Assembly: GCA_028281765.1 (NCBI GenBank)
Contig: JANQJF010000059.1
Location: 124,001-188,000 of the forward strand
Reading direction: 5' to 3'
DNA from: Planctomycetota bacterium
Lineage (GTDB): Bacteria; Planctomycetota; UBA1135; UBA2386
Length of the DNA stretch: 64,000 bases
The notes beneath the pieces were generated by a model. The model made no database searches. It was not told the DNA's origin and worked only from the letters and a program-made list of their open reading frames with translations. A program made the position numbers and the translations under genes. Positions 29,615 to 39,395 of this stretch are shown in pieces. Every line of letters begins with the position of its first letter. The stretch's first letter is position 1.

Positions 29615-31999
29615 ATGCTGTCCACGCTCTCGCTTGCTGTCGCCCTGGCCCTTCCCGACGGCGGATGGCCGCCGCCCGTCGCGCTGCCCCACCACCCCCA
29701 CGACGTGATCGCAGCGGTCGCCCTGGCCCCGCGCTACCCCGAGGACCCGCGGATGTTCGTGGCCTCGCCGGGCACGATCAACCTGTTCCTCGTCAGCGTC
29801 GACCACGGCCGCACCTGGAAGCCGTCGCGGAGTGGCATCCGGGGGCAGGTGTTCCGCCAGATCGAGTTCGCGTCGGACTTCTACGACTCGCACATGATGT
29901 ACGTCCTGACCGAGGACGGCGGGCTACAGATCTCGAACGACGAGGGCAAGACCTGGCAGCCGCCGGCCTTCGGCTCGAAGCGCATCCGCCACATGGCCGT
30001 TGCGGACGTCACGCCGGACGGCGGGCGCACCGTGTTCGTCGCCAACATCCGCGAAGTCATGATGACGACGGACGGCGGCAAGACGCACAAGACCATGCTC
30101 GCGCCGGTCGAGGGCCACGTGCGCTCGCTCGCGCTCTCCCCGGCATTCCACGAGGACCAGACGGTGTTCGTCGGACTGTCGGACGGTCGCCTGATGATCA
30201 GCCGCGAGGGCGGCCGGAACTGGCAAACGGTCGCGCTCCCGCATCACGCCAACCAGGTCGCGTTCTCGCCGAACTACGCGAAGAATCAACGCGTTTGGGT
30301 CGCGACCTGGGGCGGCGGCGTCCTTCGGTCGGACGACGGGGGCAAGACCTGGGGTGCGTGTGGCACGGGCCTCGTCGACAAGTTCACGAACGACGTCCGC
30401 GTCGCGCCCGGCTCGCACCTGGACGAGCTGTTCGTCTGCACGAAGGACGACGGCGTCTTCTACTCGATGAACGCCGGGGACAGCTGGACCTACAGCGGCC
30501 TCCGCATCGACAAGACGAAGCAGACCGAGAATCACCACACGACGCTCGGCGTCTCGCCGAACTGGCCGCGCGACAAGACCGTGCTCTGTGGCACGTTCGA
30601 GGGGCTCAACGTCTCACGGGACGGCGGCACGACGTGGCGCGAGAGCAACGTCAACCCGCCGCGTATCGGCCGGATCCTCTCGATCTCCCCGACGTTCGGC
30701 AAGGACGGGCACGTGTTCGCGTGCGGCTACGGCATGCACCTGTTGGTCAGCCCCGACCGCGGAAACACTTGGGACGTCCGGTTCGGCGGCCTCAACGCGG
30801 GCAGCGTGTACTCGGTCACGGCGTGCCCGGACTTCGCGCAGTTCCCGATCATCATGCTCGGCGTCTACAAGGGCGTGCGGGCTTCGGTCGATGCGGGCAA
30901 GACCTGGATGACGATCCCGTTCCCGGCCTACGAGGGCGAGCCCGAACAAGGCTACACGGCTCGATCGATCACGTTCGCGCCGGGCTACCCCGAGGACAAG
31001 CGCGTCTACACCGTGGGCACGCGGGGCATGTTCTTCCGCTCGAACGATCTCGGCCAGTCGTGGGAACCGACGCAGCTCATCTCCTCGTGGGCCACTTCGG
31101 TGGTTCTCTCGACCGAATTCGAGAAGGACAACACGATCTACGTCGCCGGCCGGGACATTTTCGTGTCCGAAGACGGCGGGAAGACATTCTCGGGACCGCT
31201 GTGGCGCGGGCACGTGTTCGGCGACGGACTCCAGCTCGATCCCGACTTCGGCACGAGCGGCGAGATGTACGCGATCACGCGGTATCGAGGCTTCCTGATC
31301 GGCACCAAGCGTGGCCACAAGTGGGAATCGTCCAACGAGGGCATGCAGGGGTTCGCGCCGTCCGCGATGTCCCTCTCCCCCAACTTCCGCGAGGACAACA
31401 CGATCTTCGTTCTGACGAGCGGCGGCGGCCTGTTCAGCTCGACGGACCGAGGTCGCACATGGAGTCGCGTCAGCAAGTTCGGCGGCCCGGTCGACCAGGG
31501 TTTCTCCCTCGTGCTGTCCCCCGAATTCGCCAAAGACCGGACGATGTTCGCCGGGACCTTCACCGGATTCTGGCGCTCGACCGACGGGGGCGTGAACTGG
31601 GAAGCGGTGTCGCGGGTCGAAGTGTACGACGACAAGCGCGACCCCTGGCAGAAGCACGGATCGTGGAAGTACCGCTACTCGAAGAAGCCGGTCAACCACA
31701 CGGTCAGCGTGTCGAAGACGCCAGGCGACGCGATGTCGATCGCGTTCTCCGGCAAGTCGTTCAAATTCGTCGGCCCGAAGGGTCCGGACATGGGCGTCGC
31801 GGCCATCTCCCTGGATGGCGGCAAGCAGGTGCTCGTGGACCTCTACGCCGAGTCGCTGCAGGAGCAGCAGGTGCTGTTCTCGGCGGACGGCCTCGACGCA
31901 TCCGAGCACGAGCTCCGAGTGCAGGTGACGGGTGACAAAAACGCCAAGTCCTCCGGCACGTTCGTCGGAGTCGACGCGCTCGAGATCCAGTTTCGCTGA
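29615..31999 (+). CDS. Exported Asp-box (BNR) beta-propeller protein
   Basis: 794 residues with a short hydrophobic N-terminus (MLSTLSLAVALALP) as a possible signal. The sequence is built from about fourteen Asp-box motifs of the form SxDxGxTW, for example SVDHGRTW, SNDEGKTW, SDDGGKTW, SRDGGTTW, SVDAGKTW and STDRGRTW, each followed by strands typical of sortilin/sialidase or Ycf48-like propellers. The count suggests two propellers or one large one. The C-terminal 110 residues form a separate beta-domain. No sialidase catalytic arginine triad was identified, so a binding role is more likely. It is 32 bp upstream of the SGNH hydrolase gene. Confidence 0.85.
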   Translation: MLSTLSLAVALALPDGGWPPPVALPHHPHDVIAAVALAPRYPEDPRMFVASPGTINLFLVSVDHGRTWKPSRSGIRGQVFRQIEFASDFYDSHMMYVLTEDGGLQISNDEGKTWQPPAFGSKRIRHMAVADVTPDGGRTVFVANIREVMMTTDGGKTHKTMLAPVEGHVRSLALSPAFHEDQTVFVGLSDGRLMISREGGRNWQTVALPHHANQVAFSPNYAKNQRVWVATWGGGVLRSDDGGKTWGACGTGLVDKFTNDVRVAPGSHLDELFVCTKDDGVFYSMNAGDSWTYSGLRIDKTKQTENHHTTLGVSPNWPRDKTVLCGTFEGLNVSRDGGTTWRESNVNPPRIGRILSISPTFGKDGHVFACGYGMHLLVSPDRGNTWDVRFGGLNAGSVYSVTACPDFAQFPIIMLGVYKGVRASVDAGKTWMTIPFPAYEGEPEQGYTARSITFAPGYPEDKRVYTVGTRGMFFRSNDLGQSWEPTQLISSWATSVVLSTEFEKDNTIYVAGRDIFVSEDGGKTFSGPLWRGHVFGDGLQLDPDFGTSGEMYAITRYRGFLIGTKRGHKWESSNEGMQGFAPSAMSLSPNFREDNTIFVLTSGGGLFSSTDRGRTWSRVSKFGGPVDQGFSLVLSPEFAKDRTMFAGTFTGFWRSTDGGVNWEAVSRVEVYDDKRDPWQKHGSWKYRYSKKPVNHTVSVSKTPGDAMSIAFSGKSFKFVGPKGPDMGVAAISLDGGKQVLVDLYAESLQEQQVLFSADGLDASEHELRVQVTGDKNAKSSGTFVGVDALEIQFR

Positions 32000-32031
32000 G
32001 ATTCGATGCGCCGTCGCACTCGAAAGCCCTG

Positions 32032-33621
32032 ATGAACCGTCGCCGTATCCGCAACGCAGCCATCCTGGTCGTCCTGACTCTGGTCGCCCTGGAGATCGTG
32101 CTGCAGGTCTTGGCGTACGGCGCGTATCTGAAGTACGACGGGGAAGGCGCGGCGACGGCGAATTCGGACGCGTGGCGCGTTCTGTGCATCGGCGACTCGT
32201 ACACGTTCGGCGACGGGTCGTCCGATCCGGCGAAGTTCAGCTACCCGAGCCGCCTCGGTGCGCGGCTGCGCGAGCAGCTCGGGAGCGAAGTCGAGATCTC
32301 GAACGCCGGGATGATGGGGCACGACTCGGGCGACGCACTCCAGAACCTCCCGGCCGCTCTGGAAGCGTCCAAGCCGCACGTCGTCTGCGTCCTCATCGGC
32401 TGCAACGACGTCTGGAACCGCCCGGAGTTGGTCGAGCAACCGACCGCCCAATCCGGCTTCCAGTGGGAATGGCGAACCGGCCGCCTGATCCGGCTGATGC
32501 TTCGACGGAACGACCAGAAGTGGACCGAGACCGGCCCCGCGGAAGACGGTTCCATGTTCGAAGCGGCCGAGAGGCTCGTCGCGGAAGCTCGCGTCGAGTT
32601 CGGCGAGACGACCCCCATTCCGTCGGCGATGTCCCGCACGCGGGAGCACGGGCAACAGCTCGCCGCGAATTGGGGCCACCTGAACCGAGGCGAGAACGAC
32701 GACGCGATTCGCATCGCGCAAGAGATCCTGGCCGAGCATCCCCAGGACTCCACGGCCCACGTGCAGCTGATCCGCGCCTCGGTGAAGACCCGCCGCGCAC
32801 TCGCCGAGGAATCGGTCCGCGCGCTGCGCGCGATCTACAACGAGAACCCGAACCTTCGCTCGGCGACCGACTTCATGGACGGCCTCTGGGAGCTCGGCCG
32901 CGCCGACGAGATCTACGAAGTCGGTCCGAAGATCCTCGAGAAGTTTCCCGGCGCGAACAAGGGCTGGCACGTGCTGGCGCGCGCCGAGTTTCGCCGCGGA
33001 CTCGAGAAGTCTCGCCAGGCCTACGAAGGCTTCTTCAAGAGCGCCAGCAAGCTCGAAAACTGGATGTGCAACGCCGTCGCGAACTACGGCGGGACGCTCG
33101 TTCTCGAAGACCCGGACCGCGCGGCGAAGCTGCTGACCGCCGGCCTCCTGCTCAAGGAAGCGATGTCCGGCCGACCGTGGGCGATGTACCTGATCGCGGC
33201 TCGCAAGAACCAGGTGCCGAAGGAGATCGCCGAGAAGTACCTCGAACTCGACGGCCTCGGTGCGTCCGGGCGCAGCCTGCTGCGCCGCGCATACGACGAG
33301 GCCTACCTGGGAACGCTCTCGGGCTGGGAAGGGACGCTCGAGAAGCACCTCCTCTCGATCCAATCCCGCATCCTCGCGGCCGGTGCTCGCCCGGTGTACG
33401 TGAGCTATCCGTACTTCGCGGACGGCCTCGAGCGGATCATGGCCCGCGTCGCGCGCGGCGCGGACGCGCCGGTCGTGTACGCCAGCGCTCGCTTCCGCAA
33501 GGAACTCGAGACCAAGCAGCGGTCCGACCTGTTCGTGTCGGACGGCCACTGCAACGATGCCGGCTACGACATCCTCGCCGAAGAAGTCGCGAGAGTCGTC
33601 GCTCCCATGCTCTCCCGCTGA
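32032..33621 (+). CDS. Membrane-anchored SGNH/GDSL hydrolase with helical repeat insert
   Basis: 529 residues with one N-terminal membrane segment (about 9-30). SGNH motifs are complete: Ser56 in GDSYTFG, the Gly block in NAGMMGHDSGD (91-101), Asn125 in IGCNDVW, and the terminal Asp504/His506 in SDGHCND. Between the blocks (about 175-440) lies a long helical insert with tetratricopeptide-like pairs, unusual for a simple esterase. The family removes or transfers acyl groups on polysaccharides or lipids. It stands between the Asp-box propeller gene and a sulfotransferase gene (38 bp), so modification of an extracellular polymer is a reasonable guess. Confidence 0.82.
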   Translation: MNRRRIRNAAILVVLTLVALEIVLQVLAYGAYLKYDGEGAATANSDAWRVLCIGDSYTFGDGSSDPAKFSYPSRLGARLREQLGSEVEISNAGMMGHDSGDALQNLPAALEASKPHVVCVLIGCNDVWNRPELVEQPTAQSGFQWEWRTGRLIRLMLRRNDQKWTETGPAEDGSMFEAAERLVAEARVEFGETTPIPSAMSRTREHGQQLAANWGHLNRGENDDAIRIAQEILAEHPQDSTAHVQLIRASVKTRRALAEESVRALRAIYNENPNLRSATDFMDGLWELGRADEIYEVGPKILEKFPGANKGWHVLARAEFRRGLEKSRQAYEGFFKSASKLENWMCNAVANYGGTLVLEDPDRAAKLLTAGLLLKEAMSGRPWAMYLIAARKNQVPKEIAEKYLELDGLGASGRSLLRRAYDEAYLGTLSGWEGTLEKHLLSIQSRILAAGARPVYVSYPYFADGLERIMARVARGADAPVVYASARFRKELETKQRSDLFVSDGHCNDAGYDILAEEVARVVAPMLSR

Positions 33622-33659
33622 CATACTCCGACCCCGATTCGATCTCGACGCTTTGATCC

Positions 33660-34379
33660 ATGCCGAACGCCCAGAACATCACTCGACCACTGCTCGTGGC
33701 CGGCGCCGGCCGAACCGCCTCGTCGTACGTCCTCGACCGCCTGCGCCACGGCCAGGGCGAGTTCTACAACTGCTTCGAGAACGACATGTTCGAGGGCGTC
33801 TACAAGGCCCTGACGGAAACCGACTGGGCGGCACGTGGCGCGTGGAAGAACATCGGTGACGAGGCGGAGATCGAGCGTCGCATCGTCGCGTGCGTGCGCA
33901 ACGTCCTGCTCACCGCGCTGCCGAGCGATCAGCCGCACTGGGTCATGAAGATCATCTGGGGCGGCCACGACCCCGAGGTCGTCGACCTGGTCTTTCCCGA
34001 GTCGAAGATCCTGCACCTCACGCGGGACCCGCGGACGAACATCGCGTCGATGATGGAGTTCATGGGGAAGACGCTCGAACAGGGGCAGATCAGCTGGATC
34101 AACTCGAACCGCAACGCGCTCGAGTTCGAAGCCTGGAAAGGCCGCTACCTGCGCGTCAAGCAGGAGAGCTTCCTCGAAGACCGCACGGGCACGTGGACTG
34201 AGATCTGCAAGTTCCTCGACGTTGCCGAACCGTCGCCCGACCGCTGGGAGCGCGAGATGAATCGCTCGCCGAGCGCGAAGGGCAGCGCGTCCGACAAGAA
34301 GCGCGACACGTCCGTCAAGTGGTCGGACCTGAGCCCGGAGCTCGTCGAGCTCGCGACACAGCTCGGCTACTCGGCGTAG
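33660..34379 (+). CDS. Sulfotransferase-family protein
   Basis: 239 residues, with no signal peptide. The N-terminus has a PAPS 5'-phosphosulfate loop variant, AGAGRTASSYV (about 14-24), and the 3'-phosphate site is LTRDPRTNIAS (about 120-130). It would transfer sulfate from PAPS to a sugar or other acceptor in the cytoplasm. The protein is shorter than most sulfotransferases but has the full set of core motifs. Its 3' end overlaps the convergent sulfotransferase gene by 13 bp (34367-34379). Confidence 0.8.
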   Translation: MPNAQNITRPLLVAGAGRTASSYVLDRLRHGQGEFYNCFENDMFEGVYKALTETDWAARGAWKNIGDEAEIERRIVACVRNVLLTALPSDQPHWVMKIIWGGHDPEVVDLVFPESKILHLTRDPRTNIASMMEFMGKTLEQGQISWINSNRNALEFEAWKGRYLRVKQESFLEDRTGTWTEICKFLDVAEPSPDRWEREMNRSPSAKGSASDKKRDTSVKWSDLSPELVELATQLGYSA

Positions 34380-35764
34380 TCCGTGCGCATCGCGTTGGCG
34401 CGCACGCGACCGGGATCGATCGCGAGGGCGCGCTCCGCGATTGCCAGCGCCTCACGCCGCGTCCCGTCTGCCGCGAGCGCGGCGGCGTGCACTTCGAGCA
34501 GCGCCGGATCCTGCCTGAACTTCGACACGACGCGGCGGCTCGCCTCGACCGCGTGCGCAACGTCACCGAGGCCGTTCCACGCGCCCTCGAGCAGCTGGCT
34601 CGCCCACTCACACTCGTCGCGATGCGGCGGCGGATCCCGATCGAGCACCGCCGTCACGACAGCCTCGGCAAGTGACCACTCGCCCCGTTCGAGCGACGAG
34701 TTGGCAAACCCGAATGCGACCGGCACGTCCTGATCGGCGAGAACCTCGAGATACGCGTTCGTGGTGTCCCCACCGGCACGATCGAGCGACGCGGCGAATC
34801 CCCGCGCGGCTTTCGGCGCGATCTCCGGCACGGCGTCGGCCGAGCCGCTCGCCGCCAAAACCGCCATCGCCGGCAGCCACACGCGCACCGGCGCGTCGGG
34901 CCTCTGCAGCGCGAGTCCTGCGAGGTCGCACGCGGTCCCCGAGTCCCCGCGAACCGCGAACCGCTCCGCACGGCGCACGAGCACGTAGTCGTGCTCCAGG
35001 TCCGCAGCCTCGATGCGTGCTCGACGCAGGCCGTCGCGGACCGAAGCTTCGTCGTGCGGTTGCGACCTCGCGACGCGTCGCCGCAGCGCCGAATAGTCCT
35101 CGATGTAGTCCGCGGGGTCCGGCGCCGTCTTCTGCGTCGTTCGCCACGAGACATCGACACGCGCGACCCCCAAGAAGTCGAACAGCGCGCCGGGGTCCGT
35201 ACCTCCGAGGATGTCGCGTTCGTAGCAGACCTCGAACAATCGGGTCGCGTCACCGACGGTGCGCAGGATCGCATCGATCTCCCGACATTCCCGGTCGTAG
35301 GCGTCGAGCTCTTCCGGATCCAGCTCCACGCGCGGCCCGGCTTCACCCCGCTCCGACCACGAGTGCCACTCCCCGGTCTCCCGCGCGCGCACGATCGACC
35401 CGAACTGCGCAACCACGTCTTCACGACGCGTCAGCACGAGGCGAACGTCCGGCAGATACTCGTCGAGCGCGTGCGCGAGCTGCGTCGCCTCACGTGCGTT
35501 GTTGACCGCGACCTTGAACCCTCGCGCCTTCGTCCGTTCGTCCGCGTGCATGCCGGCGATCGCGTCGAACATCCGCGGCATCGCGGCCTCACGCTCGGCG
35601 TACGCCTCGTTGCCGAAGGTCCACGCCGAATACCCGGCACCGAAGAACGGCTCGATCGCGATTTCGGCCCAGGCCATCGCGACCTCAGGGTGGCCCTGCA
35701 CGATGCGCTGGGTCACGGTCGTGCCGCTGCGCTGCATGCCGGCGATCACGAAACGGGTGCTCAT
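34367..35764 (-). CDS. Sulfotransferase with C-terminal helical repeats
   Basis: About 465 residues from the ATG at 35764; the open frame upstream is not credible. The PAPS loop IAGMQRSGTTVTQ lies at about 7-19 and the 3'-phosphate site LTRREDVVAQFGS at 111-123. After about residue 270 the sequence changes to Ala/Leu-rich helical pairs resembling tetratricopeptide repeats, for example SLAEAVVTAVLDRDPP and REALAIAERALAIDPGRVRA, as in TPR-sulfotransferase fusions. The acceptor is unknown. It is convergent with the other sulfotransferase and divergent from the DUF1549 gene, so the two enzymes are not one operon. Confidence 0.8.
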   Translation of the reverse strand: MSTRFVIAGMQRSGTTVTQRIVQGHPEVAMAWAEIAIEPFFGAGYSAWTFGNEAYAEREAAMPRMFDAIAGMHADERTKARGFKVAVNNAREATQLAHALDEYLPDVRLVLTRREDVVAQFGSIVRARETGEWHSWSERGEAGPRVELDPEELDAYDRECREIDAILRTVGDATRLFEVCYERDILGGTDPGALFDFLGVARVDVSWRTTQKTAPDPADYIEDYSALRRRVARSQPHDEASVRDGLRRARIEAADLEHDYVLVRRAERFAVRGDSGTACDLAGLALQRPDAPVRVWLPAMAVLAASGSADAVPEIAPKAARGFAASLDRAGGDTTNAYLEVLADQDVPVAFGFANSSLERGEWSLAEAVVTAVLDRDPPPHRDECEWASQLLEGAWNGLGDVAHAVEASRRVVSKFRQDPALLEVHAAALAADGTRREALAIAERALAIDPGRVRANAMRTDYAE

Positions 35765-35843
35765 CTGCAGGCAGCCTAGCGCGCCACAACCAGCAGCGCG
35801 AGCGAGCAGCCGGCGGCCCGGTTCGGTATCCTCTCGGGCAATC

Positions 35844-38800
35844 ATGCGCGCTCTCACTCTCCTCATCCTCGCACTCGGGCTCGCCCCGGGCGCGTTGCGC
35901 TCGCAGTCGACGCCGATCGACTTCAACCGGGACATCCGACCGATCCTGTCGGACCGCTGCTTCCAGTGCCACGGCTTCGACGCCAAGGCACGTAAGGCGG
36001 GCCTTCGCCTCGACACCCTCGAAGGCATGACGACCCCGATCGAAGGACGCCACCCGGTCGTCCCCGGCAAGCCTGACGAGTCCGAACTCATCCGTCGCGT
36101 GCACTCCGCCGATATCGACGAGCGCATGCCCCCGCCGGAATCGCAGCTGTCGCTCTCCGACGAGGAGAAGGCTCTGCTGCGCCAGTGGATCGAGGAAGGC
36201 GCGCCCTACGCCCCCCACTGGGCGTTCGTACCACCTCAGCCGACGCTGATGCCGGCGGTCTCCGCGCGGGGCTGGCAGCGCAACGGCATCGACAACTTCG
36301 TCGTCGCTCGCCTCGCGAAGCACGGACTGAAGCCTTCTCCGGAAGCCGACAAGGAGACCCTGTTGCGTCGGGTCTCGCTCGACCTGACCGGACTGCCACC
36401 GACGCTCGACGAACTCGACACCTTCGTGCGCGACGAACGCGACGACGCGTACGAACGCCAAGTGGACCGCCTGCTCGCATCGCCACGCTTCGGTGAGAGA
36501 CTCGCGATGGTCTGGCTCGACGCCGCGCGCTATGCGGACACGAACGGCTTCCATCACGACAACATCCGCACGGGATGGCCGTATCGCGACTGGGTGATCC
36601 GTGCGTTCAACGACAACATGCCGTTCGACCGATTCGTCACCGAGCAGCTCGCCGGCGACCTGGTCGAGGATGCCGGCGAGTCACAGCGCATCGCGTCGGC
36701 ATTCTGCCGGATGCACAACATCAACGACGAGGGTGGCGCGCTCGACGCCGAGTACCGCGTCGAAGCGGTCTGCGATCGCATCGAAACGATCGCGACGACG
36801 TTCATGGGGCTCACCATGAATTGCTGTCGGTGCCACGACCACAAGTACGACCCGATCACGCAGGAGGACTATTACAGCCTCTACGCGTTCTTCAACTCGG
36901 TCGACGAACGCGGGGTCTACCCAGCGAACTTCGAGCAGGCGCGCGCATACCCGGCCCGCCTGCTCTACACGACGGACGAACTCCGAGAGCAAACCGCGGA
37001 GGCGCAGCGTGAACTCGGCGCCGCGCGCGACGAACTCGAGCGCGCGACGCCCGAGATCGAAGCCGAACGACTCATCCGCGAACGCGAACTCGTCGCGGAA
37101 CGCGGTCTTTCGTGGGCGAAGCTGAAGGTGGTCTCGACGATCGCTGCGCACGCGAAGCTCGCGCCGCAAACCGACGGCTCCGTCCTCGCGACCGGCAAGA
37201 ACGAAGCAACCGACTCGTACGACCTGGTGTACCGGACGGGCGCCAAGGGCTTGCGGCTCCTACACCTCGAAGCGCTGACCGACCCGAGCCTCGGCGGCCG
37301 CGTCGGCCGCGCGTCGAACGGCAACGCCGTGATCACCGGCATCGAGGTCACGGCCACGTCCCAACGCGACCCGAAGAAGACGCAGACGATCGAGTGGGCG
37401 TGGGCCTGGGCCAACCTCGAGCAGCAGAACGGCGACTTCGACGTCTCGAACCTGCTGGCCGGCACCGGCGAGGGCTGGGCGCTGCACGGTCACTCCGACA
37501 AGACCGCGCGACACGCGATGCTCCTCGCGAAGGAACCGTTCGGCTTCGAGGGCGGCACCGAACTGCGCGTGAAGCTGCGCTTCGAGAGTCGCTACGCCCA
37601 GCACTCGATTGGCCGACCCCGCGTATCGTTCGCGCGTGCCGATGCAGATCTGACCGGCGACTTCCCGGTCGTCCGCAGCGACTGGTGGCTCGCCGGCCCG
37701 TTCGGCGCGAAGTCGTTCGACGCGGCGTACGACGAAGAGTTCGGCCCCGAGAAGGAGGCGGCGTTCGCACGCGGCGCGAAGTTCGGCAAGAAGGGCTGGA
37801 CGCACAAGCCGGACATTCGCGACGGCGCGGCCTACCGCCTCAACGGAGGCAACTCCGCGTTCTACGTCGCGCGCACGCTCTACAGCCCCACCGCGACCAC
37901 GCTCGCCACTTCTTTCGGCAGTGACGACGCGATCCGTGTCTTCTTGAACGGCGAACAGGTGCACGCGAAGAAGGTCTTCCGCGGCGTGGCGCCCGACCAG
38001 GAGCAAGTCGAACTCGAGCTCCGCGCCGGCGAGAACTTCCTCGTCGTCAAGATCGTCAACGGCGGTGGCCCCGCGGGCTTCTACGGCAAGCACGCGCCTG
38101 CGACGGGCGCCCCCGGTCGCTTCGGCCCCGCCGCGCTCGTGCCGGAAGCCGAGCGCACCGAGACGCTGCACGCCGCGTACACCCGTGAGTGGAACACCGA
38201 GCGGTCGCCGACCTACTCGAAGCTCGACGCGAAGGTGCAAGAGCACCAGAAGCGCATCGCGGACCTCGAGAAGCAGGCCGTCCCCGTTCTCGTCATGCAA
38301 GAGAACGAGAAGCCGACCGCGACGTTCGTGCTCGAGCGCGGCCACTACGAGGGCGCGAACGAAGAGCGTCCGGTCGATCGCCGCCCGCCGACCGTGCTCG
38401 GAGTCGAGCTGCCCGACGGCGCGCCGCGCAACCGCCTCGGCTTCGCGCAGTGGCTCGTCGCGCCCCAGCACCCGCTCACTGCTCGCGTGCACGTCAACCG
38501 CATCTGGCAGATGCTGTTCGGCGCGGGCATCGTGCAGTCGAGCGAGAACTTCGGCCAGCAGGCCGACTGGCCGAGCCACCCGCAGCTGCTCGACTGGCTG
38601 TCGCGTGAGTTCATCGACGGTGGGAAGGACCGCAAGCCCTGGGACCAGAAGGCTCTGATCCGCCGGATCGTCACGAGCGCGACCTATCGCCAGTCCGCGG
38701 TCACCCGCCGGGACGCGAAGGCCGTCGACCCCGACAACCGGCTGCTCGCATACTTCCCCAGGCGCCGGCTGCAGGGCGAGATCGTCCGCGACGCCGCGCT

Positions 38801-39395
38801 GTTCATCGCCGGCCTGCTCGTCGAGAAGACCGGCGGCCCGAGCGTGCGCCCCTACCAGCCGTCCGGCCTGTGGCGCGAGGTGTCGATCGGCGGCAGCTCG
38901 AACACGCGGATCTTCCAGCGCGATGCGGGCGAGGCGCTCTACCGCCGCAGCCTCTACACCTTCTGGAAGCGAACGTCGCCGAGCCCGCAGATGATGACGT
39001 TCGACGCGCCGACCCGCGAGTTCTGCGTCGTGCGTCGCGGCACGACGAACACGCCGCTCCAAGCGCTCGTGCTGTGGAACGACGAGCAATTCGTCGAGGC
39101 CGCGCGCAAACTCGCGGAGCGCACGATCCAGGAGGTCGGCAAGGACTGGACCTACATCGGCGCGATGTTCCGCTCGTGCACGGGACGCCATCCGGACTCG
39201 GACGAGCTGCGCATTCTGACGAAGCAGCTTCGGACATTCCGCGATCGCTACCGCAATGCGCCCGAGGACGCGGACAAGCTGCTCGCGATCGGCGAGACCA
39301 AGCCCGCGCCAAACCTCGACAAGACCGAACTCGCCGCCTGGACGATGGTCGCGAACACGATTCTGAGCCTCGACGAAACGGTGGTGCGAGACTGA
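35844..39395 (+). CDS. Planctomycete cytochrome c-type DUF1549/DUF1553 protein
   Basis: About 1183 residues from the ATG at 35844, which begins a signal peptide (MRALTLLILALGLAPGALRS). A single c-type heme motif follows, Cys39-Phe-Gln-Cys42-His43, in the planctomycete cytochrome C (PSCyt1) context RPILSDRCFQCHG. DUF1549 follows (RRVSLDLTGLPPT, then WLDAARYADTNGFHHDN), then a long beta-rich insert (about 520-870) and DUF1553 (NRLGFAQWLVAPQHPLTARV, then RVHVNRIWQ). This architecture is abundant and nearly confined to planctomycetes; its reaction is not established. Its stop overlaps the DUF1501 start (TGATG), so the pair is translationally coupled. Confidence 0.93.
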   Translation: MRALTLLILALGLAPGALRSQSTPIDFNRDIRPILSDRCFQCHGFDAKARKAGLRLDTLEGMTTPIEGRHPVVPGKPDESELIRRVHSADIDERMPPPESQLSLSDEEKALLRQWIEEGAPYAPHWAFVPPQPTLMPAVSARGWQRNGIDNFVVARLAKHGLKPSPEADKETLLRRVSLDLTGLPPTLDELDTFVRDERDDAYERQVDRLLASPRFGERLAMVWLDAARYADTNGFHHDNIRTGWPYRDWVIRAFNDNMPFDRFVTEQLAGDLVEDAGESQRIASAFCRMHNINDEGGALDAEYRVEAVCDRIETIATTFMGLTMNCCRCHDHKYDPITQEDYYSLYAFFNSVDERGVYPANFEQARAYPARLLYTTDELREQTAEAQRELGAARDELERATPEIEAERLIRERELVAERGLSWAKLKVVSTIAAHAKLAPQTDGSVLATGKNEATDSYDLVYRTGAKGLRLLHLEALTDPSLGGRVGRASNGNAVITGIEVTATSQRDPKKTQTIEWAWAWANLEQQNGDFDVSNLLAGTGEGWALHGHSDKTARHAMLLAKEPFGFEGGTELRVKLRFESRYAQHSIGRPRVSFARADADLTGDFPVVRSDWWLAGPFGAKSFDAAYDEEFGPEKEAAFARGAKFGKKGWTHKPDIRDGAAYRLNGGNSAFYVARTLYSPTATTLATSFGSDDAIRVFLNGEQVHAKKVFRGVAPDQEQVELELRAGENFLVVKIVNGGGPAGFYGKHAPATGAPGRFGPAALVPEAERTETLHAAYTREWNTERSPTYSKLDAKVQEHQKRIADLEKQAVPVLVMQENEKPTATFVLERGHYEGANEERPVDRRPPTVLGVELPDGAPRNRLGFAQWLVAPQHPLTARVHVNRIWQMLFGAGIVQSSENFGQQADWPSHPQLLDWLSREFIDGGKDRKPWDQKALIRRIVTSATYRQSAVTRRDAKAVDPDNRLLAYFPRRRLQGEIVRDAALFIAGLLVEKTGGPSVRPYQPSGLWREVSIGGSSNTRIFQRDAGEALYRRSLYTFWKRTSPSPQMMTFDAPTREFCVVRRGTTNTPLQALVLWNDEQFVEAARKLAERTIQEVGKDWTYIGAMFRSCTGRHPDSDELRILTKQLRTFRDRYRNAPEDADKLLAIGETKPAPNLDKTELAAWTMVANTILSLDETVVRD

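Noticed and set aside
36681..37169. Antisense frames opposite the DUF1549 gene
   Set aside because: No start context or domain, and the sense strand encodes conserved family motifs throughout.
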